Positions 7,444 through 15,331 of a stretch of DNA of 64,000 nucleotides are shown in pieces. The stretch is from assembly GCF_028473745.1 (NCBI RefSeq), contig NZ_CP101137.1:7075501-7139500 (forward strand), written 5' to 3'. Position 1 is the stretch's first letter, and each line of letters begins with the position of its first letter. A program made the translations under genes and the position numbers. The notes below the pieces were generated by a model that did not search any database, was not told the DNA's origin, and worked only from the letters and a program-made list of their open reading frames with translations. This DNA is from Streptomyces sp. M92. Its GTDB lineage: Bacteria > Actinomycetota > Actinomycetes > Streptomycetales > Streptomycetaceae.

Positions 7444-8527
7444 GGGTCATCACCTTCTCGCCGCCCTTGTCGCGCGGGGTGTCGCAGACGCCGGGAGCCG
7501 TGTCCTCGTCACCGAGGAAGCCGACGAGACGCCGGGCCGGGACGACGCCCACCAGCCGGCGGTCACCGTCGAGTACGGCCACCGAGTGGGGCACGCGGGC
7601 GCTGATCGCGCACAGGTCCGCGAACGAGGTGTCGGGCGTGGCGGTCTCGCAGCCGCAGTCTGCCTCGTCGCCGCGCAGTTCCGTCTCCATGACGGCGCCC
7701 GCGGTGAGCACGCGGGAGCGGTCGACGTCCTGGGTGAAGGAGGCGACGTAGTCGCTGGCGGGACGTATCAGGATGTCCTGCGCGGTGCCTATCTGCACGA
7801 TCTCGCCGTCGCGCATGACGGCGATGCGGTCGCCCAGGCGCATGGCCTCGTTGAGGTCGTGGGTGATGAAGACGATGGTCTTCTTCAGGGTCTTCTGCAG
7901 GTCGAGCAGCTGGTCCTGCATGTCGCGGCGGATCAGCGGGTCGAGGGCGCTGAAGGACTCGTCCATCAGCAGCAGGTCGGCGTCGGTGGCGAGCGCGCGG
8001 GCCAGACCCACACGCTGCTGCATGCCGCCGGACAGCTCGTCCGGCCAGGACTTCTCCCAGCCGGCCAGGCCGCACAGGGCGAGCGCCTCGTCGGCGCGGC
8101 GTTCGCGCTCGGCGCGGGGCACGCCCTGCACTTCAAGACCGTAGGCAGCGTTGTCACGGACGCTGCGGTGCGGGAAGAGCGCGAAGTGCTGGAAGACCAT
8201 GCTGATCTTCTTGGAGCGGACCTCGCGCAGCTCGCGGTCGCTGAGCTCGGTGAGGTCCTGGCCGCCGTAGCGGACATGACCGGCGGTCGGCTCCGACAGA
8301 CCGTTGAGCATGCGCAGCAGCGTGGACTTGCCGGACCCGGACAGGCCCATGACCACGAAGATCTCGCCGGGTTCCACGGTGAAGGACGCGTCGATGACGG
8401 CGGCCGTGGTTCCGTCGGCGCGCAGTTCCTCCCGGTCTGCTGCCCCCTTGCGCAGTCGCTCGACTGCCTGGTCCGGTTTTCTGCCGAAGACCTTGTACAG
8501 GTTCTCGGCCTCTAGCCTGGCTGACAC
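7436..8527 (-). CDS. Glycine betaine/proline ABC transporter ATP-binding protein (ProV/OpuAA-like)
   Basis: The 363-residue ATPase drives the fused permease encoded downstream. It shows Walker A (G-L-S-G-S-G-K-S-T), the signature L-S-G-G-M-Q-Q-R, Walker B (L-L-L-M-D-E-S-F-S-A-L-D) and the switch His (F-I-T-H-D), then a C-terminal CBS-like region (about 285-355) of the kind that senses ionic strength in OpuA. That region contains an unusual acidic/cysteine insert, E-A-D-C-G-C-E. I chose the GTG at 8527, preceded by AGAGGT; the frame is open further upstream but without family similarity. Confidence 0.93.
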   Translation of the reverse strand: MSARLEAENLYKVFGRKPDQAVERLRKGAADREELRADGTTAAVIDASFTVEPGEIFVVMGLSGSGKSTLLRMLNGLSEPTAGHVRYGGQDLTELSDRELREVRSKKISMVFQHFALFPHRSVRDNAAYGLEVQGVPRAERERRADEALALCGLAGWEKSWPDELSGGMQQRVGLARALATDADLLLMDESFSALDPLIRRDMQDQLLDLQKTLKKTIVFITHDLNEAMRLGDRIAVMRDGEIVQIGTAQDILIRPASDYVASFTQDVDRSRVLTAGAVMETELRGDEADCGCETATPDTSFADLCAISARVPHSVAVLDGDRRLVGVVPARRLVGFLGDEDTAPGVCDTPRDKGGEKVMTRA

Positions 8528-8569
8528 GCTTACCTCTTGGATCGGGGGCGGGGGCACGGGCCGCAAACA

Positions 8570-8584
8570 GTTGAATGCATCAAC
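8570..8584. promoter_or_regulatory. Candidate operator upstream of the betaine transporter
   Basis: A short perfect inverted repeat, GTTGA (8570-8574) and TCAAC (8580-8584), with a 5-base A/T-rich spacer, lies about 45 bases upstream of the ATPase start and about 105 bases upstream of the divergent exonuclease. It may bind a regulator of either gene; the evidence is position and symmetry only. Confidence 0.3.
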
Positions 8585-8688
8585 CAGATTTGGCCCGGCT
8601 GCGCGCCTGCCCCGATCTTTATCGGCCAAACATGCGAGTGACTCAGTTCACAGACCCTCCACCGCCCGTCCGCATGACCTGCGGCATG

Positions 8689-9618
8689 ATGCGAGGCGTG
8701 ACCGGACGACTGATGCTCCTCGACACCGCCTCCCTCTACTTCCGCGCCTACTTCGGCGTGCCGGACTCCGTGAAGGCACCCGACGGCACCCCCGTGAACG
8801 CCGTGCGCGGACTCCTCGACTTCATCGACCGCCTGGTGAAGGACCACCGGCCCGACCACCTGGTCGCCTGCATGGACGCCGACTGGCGACCGGCGTGGCG
8901 GGTGGATCTGATCCCCACCTACAAGGCGCACCGCGTCGCCGGGGAGCAGGCATCGGGCCCCGACATCGAGGAGGTCCCCGACACCCTCTCGCCGCAGGTC
9001 CCGGTCATCGAGGCCGTCCTCGACGCGCTCGGCATCGCCCGCGTCGGCGTGGCGGAGTACGAGGCGGACGACGTCATCGGCACCTACACCGCGCGGGCGA
9101 CGGGACCGGTCGACATCGTCACCGGCGACCGGGACCTCTACCAGCTCGTGGACGACGCGCGGGGCGTGCGCGTGCTGTACCCCCTCAAGGGCGTCGGCAC
9201 CCTCGCGCTCACCGACGAGGCCGCGCTGCGGGAGAAGTACGGCGTAGACGGGCGCGGCTACGCCGATCTGGCGCTGCTGCGGGGCGACCCGAGCGACGGC
9301 CTGCCGGGCGTGGCGGGCATCGGCGAGAAGACGGCGGCCAAGCTGCTCGCCGAGTTCGGGGACCTGGCCGGGATCCAGGCGGCGGTCGACGACCCCCGGG
9401 CCAAGCTCACGCCCTCGCAGCGCAAGCGCCTGACCGAGGCGAAGCCGTATCTCGCCGTCGCCCCGAAGGTCGTCCGGGTCGCCGACGACGTGCCGCTGCC
9501 GGACGTCGGCACCGCGCTGCCGCGCACGCCCCGGGACGCCGCGGCACTGGACGGACTGGCGGCGCGCTGGGGGCTGGGCGGCTCGCTGCAGCGGTTGCTG
9601 GCGACGCTCTCCGCCTGA
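8689..9618 (+). CDS. 5'-3' exonuclease (PolA N-terminal domain family)
   Basis: The product of about 309 residues matches the free-standing 5'-3' exonuclease/flap endonuclease family. It has metal-binding acidic motifs (L-M-L-L-D-T-A at the start, M-D-A-D, E-Y-E-A-D-D-V-I-G, I-V-T-G-D-R-D-L-Y-Q) and the helix-3-turn-helix DNA-binding motif G-D-P-S-D-G-L-P-G-V-A-G-I-G-E-K-T-A. It would remove RNA primers or flaps in replication and repair, in addition to the domain in DNA polymerase I. The start is uncertain: ATGs at 8674, 8686 and 8689 and a GTG at 8698 are all in frame, none with a strong ribosome binding site. Confidence 0.9.
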   Translation: MRGVTGRLMLLDTASLYFRAYFGVPDSVKAPDGTPVNAVRGLLDFIDRLVKDHRPDHLVACMDADWRPAWRVDLIPTYKAHRVAGEQASGPDIEEVPDTLSPQVPVIEAVLDALGIARVGVAEYEADDVIGTYTARATGPVDIVTGDRDLYQLVDDARGVRVLYPLKGVGTLALTDEAALREKYGVDGRGYADLALLRGDPSDGLPGVAGIGEKTAAKLLAEFGDLAGIQAAVDDPRAKLTPSQRKRLTEAKPYLAVAPKVVRVADDVPLPDVGTALPRTPRDAAALDGLAARWGLGGSLQRLLATLSA

Positions 9619-9626
9619 GCCGTGCC

Positions 9627-9653
9627 CACCGGGCGGGCAGGGCTCGCCCGGTG
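9627..9653 (+). terminator. Hairpin terminator of the exonuclease gene
   Basis: A 9-base perfect stem (9627-9635 with 9645-9653) and 9-base loop lie nine bases after the exonuclease stop. No T tract follows, so it is a moderate candidate. Confidence 0.5.
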
Positions 9654-9752
9654 AATCGGAGTGCCACGGAGGGGAAGCCGTAACCTGCGCGCCGGAGGGG
9701 GCGTCGTGGAGTTCTTCGTCCATGACGCGGCAAGCGAGGCGGGGATGCTAAC

Positions 9753-9766
9753 TTAGGTAAACCTAA
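9753..9766. promoter_or_regulatory. Iron box (DmdR/IdeR-type operator)
   Basis: TTAGGT (9753-9758) and ACCTAA (9761-9766) form perfect half-sites of the actinobacterial iron box, whose core is TTAGG...CCTAA. The site lies 38 bases upstream of the siderophore-interacting protein start, where an iron-loaded repressor would block transcription. The A/T-rich patch stands out in this high-G+C DNA. Confidence 0.8.
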
Positions 9767-9803
9767 CTCAGGGAACCCCCACGCAGGGAGCAGGGAGGCC
9801 GTC

Positions 9804-10649
9804 ATGGCAGACCGTCCGGGACGCAAGCCGCGCAAGCCGCACACCGCGCAGGTGGTGCGCACCGAGCGGCTCACCCCGCACATGCAGCGCGTGGTGCTCG
9901 GCGTCGGGGAACTGTCCGCCTTCTCGGCGGACACCTGCACCGACCACTACGTGAAGCTGCTGTTCCCGGCCGAGGGCGTGACCTACCCCGAGCCCTTCGA
10001 CATGGAACGCATCCGCGAGGAGTTCCCGCGCGAGCACTGGCCGGTGACCCGGACCTACACGGTGCGCCATTGGGACGCCGAGCACCGCGAGCTGACGCTG
10101 GACTTCGTGGTCCACGGCGACGAGGGACTGGCCGGGCCCTGGGCCCGGCGCGTCCAGCCGGGCGAGACCGTGCGGTTCCTGGGTCCCGGCGGTGCCTACG
10201 CCCCCGATCCCGCCGCCGACTGGCACCTGCTCGCCGGTGACGAGAGCGCCCTGCCCGCGATCGCCCGGTCGCTGGAGGCGCTGCCCGACGGTGCCCGCGC
10301 CTTCGCCTTCGTCGAGGTCGACGGCCCCCAGGAGGAGCAGAAGATCGACTCCGACGTGGAGGTGGTCTGGCTGCACCGCGACGGCCGCCCGGTGGGCCGG
10401 GCCCTGGTCGAGGCCGTGCGCGGCCTGGACTTCCCCGAGGGCCGGGTGCACGCCTTCGTGCACGGCGAGGCGGCCTGCGTGAAGGAACTGCGCAAGCTGC
10501 TGCGGGTGGAGCGCGGGATTCCCCGCGAGGACCTCTCCATCTCCGGATACTGGCGCCTCGGCCACAACGAGGACGGCTGGCAGGCGTCGAAGCCGGAGTG
10601 GAACGCCCGCATCGAGGCCGAGCAGGAGGGCACCGCGTCGGCGGCGTAG
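9804..10649 (+). CDS. Siderophore-interacting protein (FAD-dependent ferric-siderophore reductase)
   Basis: The 281-residue protein belongs to the SIP/ViuB family, which releases iron from ferric siderophores in the cytoplasm by reduction. The FAD-binding barrel spans about 10-125, with the flavin motif R-T-Y-T-V-R near residue 75 and the P-G-G turn at about 128-130. The C-terminal SIP/NAD(P)H domain follows, ending with the typical S-G-Y-W-R-L-G-H-N-E-D-G-W. The ATG at 9804 has a GGGAGG site. An iron box lies immediately upstream, so expression should rise on iron starvation. Confidence 0.93.
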   Translation: MADRPGRKPRKPHTAQVVRTERLTPHMQRVVLGVGELSAFSADTCTDHYVKLLFPAEGVTYPEPFDMERIREEFPREHWPVTRTYTVRHWDAEHRELTLDFVVHGDEGLAGPWARRVQPGETVRFLGPGGAYAPDPAADWHLLAGDESALPAIARSLEALPDGARAFAFVEVDGPQEEQKIDSDVEVVWLHRDGRPVGRALVEAVRGLDFPEGRVHAFVHGEAACVKELRKLLRVERGIPREDLSISGYWRLGHNEDGWQASKPEWNARIEAEQEGTASAA

Positions 10650-10693
10650 CACTCCAGACCAGGGCTACGGCTACGACTACGGGCCTGGAGTCC

Positions 10694-10713
10694 GCGGGGC
10701 TCCGGGGCCCCGC
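10694..10713. terminator. Hairpin between convergent genes
   Basis: A 7-base G/C stem (10694-10700 with 10707-10713) with a 6-base loop lies between the siderophore-interacting protein gene (+) and the acetyltransferase gene (-), directly next to the latter's stop. It may serve both directions. Confidence 0.45.
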
Positions 10714-11295
10714 TCAGTCGCCGCGTATCCGCGCGTGCAGGTGCATGTCGTGCCAGCCGTCGGCGTGCAGCAGGGCGCTGCGCTTGGTGCCCTCCAGGGC
10801 GAAGCCCGCCTTGGCGGCGACCCGGCAGGAGGCCTCGTTGGCGACCGCGTGGGACAGTTCCAGACGCTGGAAGCCGATGTCGTCCAGGGCCCAGCGGGCC
10901 AGCGTCCGCGTGGCACGGGCGGCGACGCCCCGGCCGCGGGCCGCCGCCGTGGTCCAGTAGGCGACCTCGGCGACCCCGTCGCCCAGCTCCACCTGCCGCA
11001 GCGCCACCCGGCCGAGGAGGCGGTCGCCGGCCGCGTCGACGACGGCCCACTGGACGTTCCGCTCCTGCTCCCAGCCCCGCTGCCACTCGGCGATCCAGCC
11101 GCGCACCTCCTCCTCGGAGTCGGCGGCGCGGATGTGCCACCGGTGCATCACCGGGTCCTGGAAGGCGGCGTGGACGGCGGGTGCGTCCGCCGTGCGCCAC
11201 GGGCGCAGCAGCAGCCCGTCGCCGGTGGGGAGCGTGGGCTGCGGGGTGCGGGAGAGGGTGCCCGGGGGCAGGACCGGGCTCGTCAGGTAGGGCAT
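10714..11295 (-). CDS. GNAT-family N-acetyltransferase (RimJ/RimL-like)
   Basis: The product is 193 residues with the GNAT fold of the RimJ/RimL subgroup: an N-terminal L-L-R-P-W-R-T-A-D-A-P-A strand-helix, a central V-A-Y-W-T-T-A-A-A-R-G-R-G-V-A-A-R-A acetyl-CoA binding loop (R/Q-x-x-G-x-A type) at about 118-135, and the V-A-N-E-A-S-C-R-V-A-A-K-A-G-F helix that closes the fold. Members acetylate ribosomal protein N termini, antibiotics or other amines; the substrate is not predictable. It is a single gene between a convergent and a divergent neighbour. Confidence 0.88.
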   Translation of the reverse strand: MPYLTSPVLPPGTLSRTPQPTLPTGDGLLLRPWRTADAPAVHAAFQDPVMHRWHIRAADSEEEVRGWIAEWQRGWEQERNVQWAVVDAAGDRLLGRVALRQVELGDGVAEVAYWTTAAARGRGVAARATRTLARWALDDIGFQRLELSHAVANEASCRVAAKAGFALEGTKRSALLHADGWHDMHLHARIRGD

Positions 11296-11355
11296 GCCCG
11301 CATCCTGCCAACGGGTGCGGCCGGCGGCCCAGCGGATTTCGTAGGCTGGCAGGCG

Positions 11356-12336
11356 ATGAGACGCCGCACCGCTCCCCCGCCCTCACCCCTTGCCCAGCGC
11401 GACGGGGTCGACGCGGTGCGGGTGCGGCTGCCCGCGGGCGGGGCGTGGGCCACGGTGCGGGAACACCTGACGGAGCGGCTGTCCGGCGCCGGGCCGGGGA
11501 TGGTCGACGGCATGTTCGAGAGCGGGCTGATCGTGGGCGCGGACGGGCGGCCGGTGCCGGGCGACGCCCCCTACGAGGGCGGGATGTACGTGTGGTTCCA
11601 CCGGGAGCTGCCCGCCGAGGTGCCGGTGCCGTTCCCGCTGGAGACCGTGTACCGCGACGAGCACATCGTCGTCGTCGACAAGCCGCACTTCCTGGCCACC
11701 ACCCCGCGCGGCGGCCACGTCGCCGAGACCGCGCTCGCCCGGCTCCGCCGCGAGCTGGAGGTCCCGTCCCTCGGCGCCGCGCACCGCCTGGACCGGCTCA
11801 CCGCGGGACTGGTCCTGTTCACGGTGCGCCCCGAGGAGCGCGGCGCGTACCAGGGCCTGTTCCGCGACCGGCTGGTGCGCAAGGCGTACGAGGCCGTCGC
11901 CCCGTACGACCCCGCGCTCGCCCTGCCCCGGACCGTACGCAGCCGGATCGTGAAGGAACGCGGTGTCCTGGCCGCCCGGGAGGTCGAGGGCGAGCCGAAC
12001 GCGGTGAGCCGCGTGGAGCTGATCGACCACCGCCCGGCCGGCGGCCCCGGGCTGGGCCGGTACCGGCTGGTGCCCCGCACCGGTCAGACCCACCAGCTGC
12101 GCGTCCACATGAACGCGCTCGGCCTGCCGATCCTCGGCGACCCCCTCTACCCCGAGGTCGCGCCGCCCGTGCCGGCCGGCGACTTCCGGCGCCCGCTGCA
12201 ACTGCTGGCACGGGAGCTGGCGTTCACCGATCCGGTCACCGGGCGGGAGCACGTGTTCCGCAGCGCCCGGTCCCTGGGCGCCTGGACGGCGTACGACGAC
12301 TGGGCGGCGTACGACGCCGGGCCAGGGCGTCAGTAG
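11356..12336 (+). CDS. RluA-family pseudouridine synthase
   Basis: The 326-residue product isomerises uridine to pseudouridine in rRNA or tRNA. The catalytic segment A-A-H-R-L-D-R-L-T-A-G-L-V-L-F at about 142-156 contains the family HRLD motif with catalytic Asp at about 147; R-T-G-Q-T-H-Q-L-R-V-H-M and G-D-P-L-Y follow. An N-terminal region of about 95 residues before the catalytic domain is S4-like but divergent. The ATG at 11356 was chosen because the frame upstream is the antisense of the acetyltransferase gene. The 3' end overlaps the convergent P450 gene by 7 bases. Confidence 0.92.
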   Translation: MRRRTAPPPSPLAQRDGVDAVRVRLPAGGAWATVREHLTERLSGAGPGMVDGMFESGLIVGADGRPVPGDAPYEGGMYVWFHRELPAEVPVPFPLETVYRDEHIVVVDKPHFLATTPRGGHVAETALARLRRELEVPSLGAAHRLDRLTAGLVLFTVRPEERGAYQGLFRDRLVRKAYEAVAPYDPALALPRTVRSRIVKERGVLAAREVEGEPNAVSRVELIDHRPAGGPGLGRYRLVPRTGQTHQLRVHMNALGLPILGDPLYPEVAPPVPAGDFRRPLQLLARELAFTDPVTGREHVFRSARSLGAWTAYDDWAAYDAGPGRQ

Positions 12337-13856
12337 CCGCGCCACCAGAGCAGGAAGCGCTGCCAGGCACCGCGCGGACGGGGCGGTTGTGGCGCCGGTC
12401 CCGGCTGGGGCTGCGCGGCCGTGAACGAGACGGGCTCCGGCGGCCGCGCGGGGGCCTCGGGTTCGGGGCGCTCCTCCCGGCGGGGCATGCCGATGTGCCA
12501 GTCGGTCCGCTCCCCGGCGCCCGGGGCGTGACTCGGCTGCGACCTGATGTCCTGCTGTGCCTTGGGCTCGAACCGCACCGGCAGCTCCACCAGGTGCCGT
12601 GACGCGATGGACGACCGCCATGTCAGGTCGTCCTCGTCGCAGGCGAGCTGGACGTCGGGCAGCCGCATGAGCAGCGCGTCGATGCCGGCGTCGGCGATGG
12701 CCCGCCCGATGTCCTGGCCGGGGCATTCGTGCGGTCCGCCGCCGAAGGCGAGGTGGGCGCGGTTGCCCTGCATGCTCGCCTCCAGGTCGGGGCGGATGCG
12801 CGGGTCGACGTTGCCGGGCGCGATGCCCAGCAGCAGTCCGTCGCCCGCGCGGATGCGCTGCCCGCCCAGCTCGGTGTCCTGCTTGGCGAAGTAGGCGAAG
12901 ACGGTGCTGAACGGCGGCTCGTCCCACAGGGACTGCTCGACCGCCTCGAACACCGGCATCTGCCCACCGCTGAGCTGGGCGCGGAAGCCCGGGTGGGTGA
13001 GAACCACGCGCAGTACGTTGCTGATGAGGTTGACGGTCGCCTCGTACGCCGCGAGGAGCACCAGCCGCAGGTGCTCCCTCACCTCGTCGTCGGTGAGCCC
13101 CGCCGGGTGGCTGACGAGCCGGCCGGCGATGTCGTCCCCGGGGCGGGCCCGGCGCTCGGCGGCGAGCCGGCCCAGGACGTCCATGAGGTGGGCGTGGCTG
13201 GCGAGCGCGGTCTCGGTGCCCTTGAGGGCGTCCCGCGCCGCCTCGACCATCCGGTCGTTGTACGCCTCCGGCATGCCGAGGAGGTGGCACATCACACCCA
13301 TCGGCAGGTGCTCGGCGAACTGGCCGACCAGGTCGGCGCGGCCCTCCTCGCAGAACCTGTTGACGAGGCGCTGGGTGTACCGCTTGATGTGGCGGCGCAG
13401 CTCCCGGTAGTTGATGTCGGACATGGCGCTGGTGACCGCGCCGCGCAGCCGCTTGTGCTCCTCGCCCTCGGCGTGCGAGCAGATGGGCTGCCAGGCGATG
13501 TGCGGCATGAGCGGGTGGTCGGGCTTGACCATGCCCTCGTTGAGCGGGGTCCAGATGCGGCTGTCACGGCAGAACTGGGCGGGCGTGCTCACCATGTGCA
13601 GGTTCTCGGCGTGCCCGAGGACCACCCACACCGGTACGTCGTCGTGGAGCAGCGCCGGGGCCACCGGCCCGTGCTGCTCGCGCAGCCTCTCGTACAGCTC
13701 CTCCAGGTCCTCCGCCTCGTGCAGCCGGTGCAGTCCGCCCGGTCCGAGGCTGCCCGGCCCGGGGCTGCCCGGTACGAGGCCGTGCGCGGGGCAGCCGGGC
13801 GGTGGTTCGAGCAGGGGGTCGCCCGTGGAGGTGGGGGCGTGGCGTTCAGGCGTCAC
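12330..13856 (-). CDS. rarE: Conservon cytochrome P450 (RarE/CvnE9-type)
   Basis: The 508-residue protein is the last gene of the conservon. The haem-binding loop F-G-G-G-P-H-E-C-P-G carries the cysteine ligand at about residue 378, and a substitute for the usual I-helix acid-Thr pair is A-A-Y-E-A-T-V-N. A C-terminal tail of some 75 residues is Pro/Glu-rich and ends in an aromatic/basic peptide (W-Q-R-F-L-L-W-W-R). I chose the GTG at 13856, eight bases after GGAG, because the frame upstream is antisense to the GTPase gene. In S. coelicolor the rar (cvn9) conservon represses aerial mycelium formation; the P450 substrate is unknown. The gap to the GTPase gene is 56 bases. Confidence 0.9.
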   Translation of the reverse strand: MTPERHAPTSTGDPLLEPPPGCPAHGLVPGSPGPGSLGPGGLHRLHEAEDLEELYERLREQHGPVAPALLHDDVPVWVVLGHAENLHMVSTPAQFCRDSRIWTPLNEGMVKPDHPLMPHIAWQPICSHAEGEEHKRLRGAVTSAMSDINYRELRRHIKRYTQRLVNRFCEEGRADLVGQFAEHLPMGVMCHLLGMPEAYNDRMVEAARDALKGTETALASHAHLMDVLGRLAAERRARPGDDIAGRLVSHPAGLTDDEVREHLRLVLLAAYEATVNLISNVLRVVLTHPGFRAQLSGGQMPVFEAVEQSLWDEPPFSTVFAYFAKQDTELGGQRIRAGDGLLLGIAPGNVDPRIRPDLEASMQGNRAHLAFGGGPHECPGQDIGRAIADAGIDALLMRLPDVQLACDEDDLTWRSSIASRHLVELPVRFEPKAQQDIRSQPSHAPGAGERTDWHIGMPRREERPEPEAPARPPEPVSFTAAQPQPGPAPQPPRPRGAWQRFLLWWRGY

Positions 13857-13912
13857 AGTGTCGCTCCGCAAGAAAGGGGGGTGCGGGCCGGGGGTCGTCC
13901 GGCCTCGACGGG

Positions 13913-14533
13913 TCAGGTGAGCGCGCCCTTCATGGCGAGGGAGTGCAGGAAGCGCATCAGGGTCAGCAGGACGTCCCGGCTGGAGGCGCGGCGCCGTACG
14001 TCGCAGTCGAGGATGGGGATCTCCTCGGACAGGTCGAGCGCGGTCCGCAGCTCCGCCATGGGGTAGCGGGGCGCGTCCGGGAAGGAGTTGACGGCGACCA
14101 CGAAGGGCACGCCGCGCTCCTCCAGCCGGCCCATGACGTCGAAGCTGACCTCCAGGCGCCGGGTGTCGACGAGGACGACCGCGCCGAGGGCCCCCTCGAA
14201 CAGCCCGTTCCACAGGAACCAGAAGCGCTCCTGTCCGGGCGTGCCGAAGAGGTACAGCACCAGTTCGTCGGTGATGCTGATGCGGCCGAAGTCCATGGCC
14301 ACCGTGGTGGCGGTCTTGGAGGCGGAGCCGTAGTTGTCGTCGACGCCGATGCCGGCCTGGGTCATCGTCTCCTCGGTGGTCAGCGGTCTGATCTCGCTGA
14401 CCGAGCCGACCATGGTGGTCTTGCCCACCCCGAAGCCGCCCACGATGACGATCTTCACGGCGGCCTCGGCCGTGTGCGGCAGCCGGTCCTCCGTCCGTGG
14501 GCCCGGGATCGTGTCAGAGTCGTTGAAGTCCAT
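13913..14533 (-). CDS. rarD: Conservon small GTPase (RarD/CvnD9)
   Basis: The 206-residue GTP-binding protein has a P-loop V-G-G-F-G-V-G-K-T-T at about 32-41, the switch II region L-F-G-T-P-G-Q-E-R-F, and V-A-V-N-S-F in place of the NKxD guanine motif, as in the Streptomyces CvnD family. In conservons it forms a membrane-associated complex with the sensor ATPase and the two small partners, comparable to eukaryotic G-protein signalling. Its start overlaps the end of the DUF742 gene by 20 bases, so the genes form one transcription unit. Confidence 0.95.
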   Translation of the reverse strand: MDFNDSDTIPGPRTEDRLPHTAEAAVKIVIVGGFGVGKTTMVGSVSEIRPLTTEETMTQAGIGVDDNYGSASKTATTVAMDFGRISITDELVLYLFGTPGQERFWFLWNGLFEGALGAVVLVDTRRLEVSFDVMGRLEERGVPFVVAVNSFPDAPRYPMAELRTALDLSEEIPILDCDVRRRASSRDVLLTLMRFLHSLAMKGALT

Positions 14534-14927
14534 GCATCACCGCTTCGAGGAGGTTTCGGTCGGCGACCTTCTGGCGGACGATCGGGGCGCGGGCCTGCAC
14601 CAGTTCCTTCGCCAGCAGGTCGGTGAGCAGCACGGTCAGCACGCTGAACGGCAGGCTCAGGTAGGCCGACAGCTCGGCCGCGGACAGGGGCGCGACGCAC
14701 AGCCGCAGCACGGCCGCCTGTTCCGGGGTGGCGGACACCGGCGGCTCGGCGCGGGCCACGATCAGCGTCACCAGGTCGATGTCGGCCCGCTCACCGGCGT
14801 CGTCGCCGCCGATGACGAACAGCCGCTCGGGGTTGTGGCTCTCGCCCTCCTTGGCCGGGCCCAAGGCGGGTAACGGGGCGGGGGGCCGCTGCCCGGGGGA
14901 TCGCCGCTGGCGCTGGGGAGGAGTCAT
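14514..14927 (-). CDS. rarC: Conservon DUF742 protein (RarC/CvnC9)
   Basis: This 137-residue protein has the DUF742 fold, a winged-helix-like module found only in conservons: L-F-V-I-G-G near residue 38, then E-Q-A-A-V-L-R-L-C and L-S-A-A-E-L-S-A-Y-L-S-L-P-F-S-V-L-T-V-L-L-T-D-L. The first 35 residues are basic, Pro/Gln-rich and probably disordered. It overlaps the roadblock gene by 4 bases (ATGA) and the GTPase gene by 20 bases. Confidence 0.94.
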   Translation of the reverse strand: MTPPQRQRRSPGQRPPAPLPALGPAKEGESHNPERLFVIGGDDAGERADIDLVTLIVARAEPPVSATPEQAAVLRLCVAPLSAAELSAYLSLPFSVLTVLLTDLLAKELVQARAPIVRQKVADRNLLEAVMHGLQRL

Positions 14928-15331
14928 ACGGTCTGCCCGTTGCGCCTGGCGGGACTCGTCAGGTGGGGTCCGATCCGGGCGACCAGGTCGGCCATGCTCA
15001 GGCCCATCCGGCCGGGCTCGCAGCGGACGTCGGAGAGGACGGCGAGGTAGGCGTTGGGGCCGGCGGCCATCAGGTAGAAGTAGCCGCCGTTCATCTCGAT
15101 CAGGACCATCTTCATGTCGCCGTCGCTGGTCGGGATCTCCTGGGCGACCGCGCCCGCCAGGCTCTGCAGGCCCGCGCAGGCGGCGGCGACCCGGTCGGCG
15201 GCGTCCGGGTCACCGGAGTAGCGGGCGATGCGCAGGCCGTCGGCGGACAGCACCACGATCATCTCGATGCCCGGAACACCGTCGTAGAGATCCTTGAGCA
15301 TCCAGTCGAACTTGCCTTGCTGCTCGATCAC
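14924..15331 (-). CDS. rarB: Conservon roadblock/LC7 protein (RarB/CvnB9)
   Basis: The product is 135 residues and belongs to the roadblock/LC7 family (W-M-L-K-D-L-Y-D-G-V-P-G-I-E-M-I-V-V-L-S-A-D-G at about 10-32, then a Y-L-A-V-L-S-D strand). Such proteins regulate small GTPases; MglB is the bacterial model. In the conservon it should act on the GTPase encoded two genes downstream. ATGA overlaps at both ends show translational coupling with the sensor ATPase and DUF742 genes. Confidence 0.95.
   Translation of the reverse strand: MIEQQGKFDWMLKDLYDGVPGIEMIVVLSADGLRIARYSGDPDAADRVAAACAGLQSLAGAVAQEIPTSDGDMKMVLIEMNGGYFYLMAAGPNAYLAVLSDVRCEPGRMGLSMADLVARIGPHLTSPARRNGQTV

Noticed and set aside
5839..7605. 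A long plus-strand frame opposite the betaine permease
   Set aside because: Antisense shadow; its translation is His/Gly/Glu/Asp/Arg-rich with no membrane segments or motifs.
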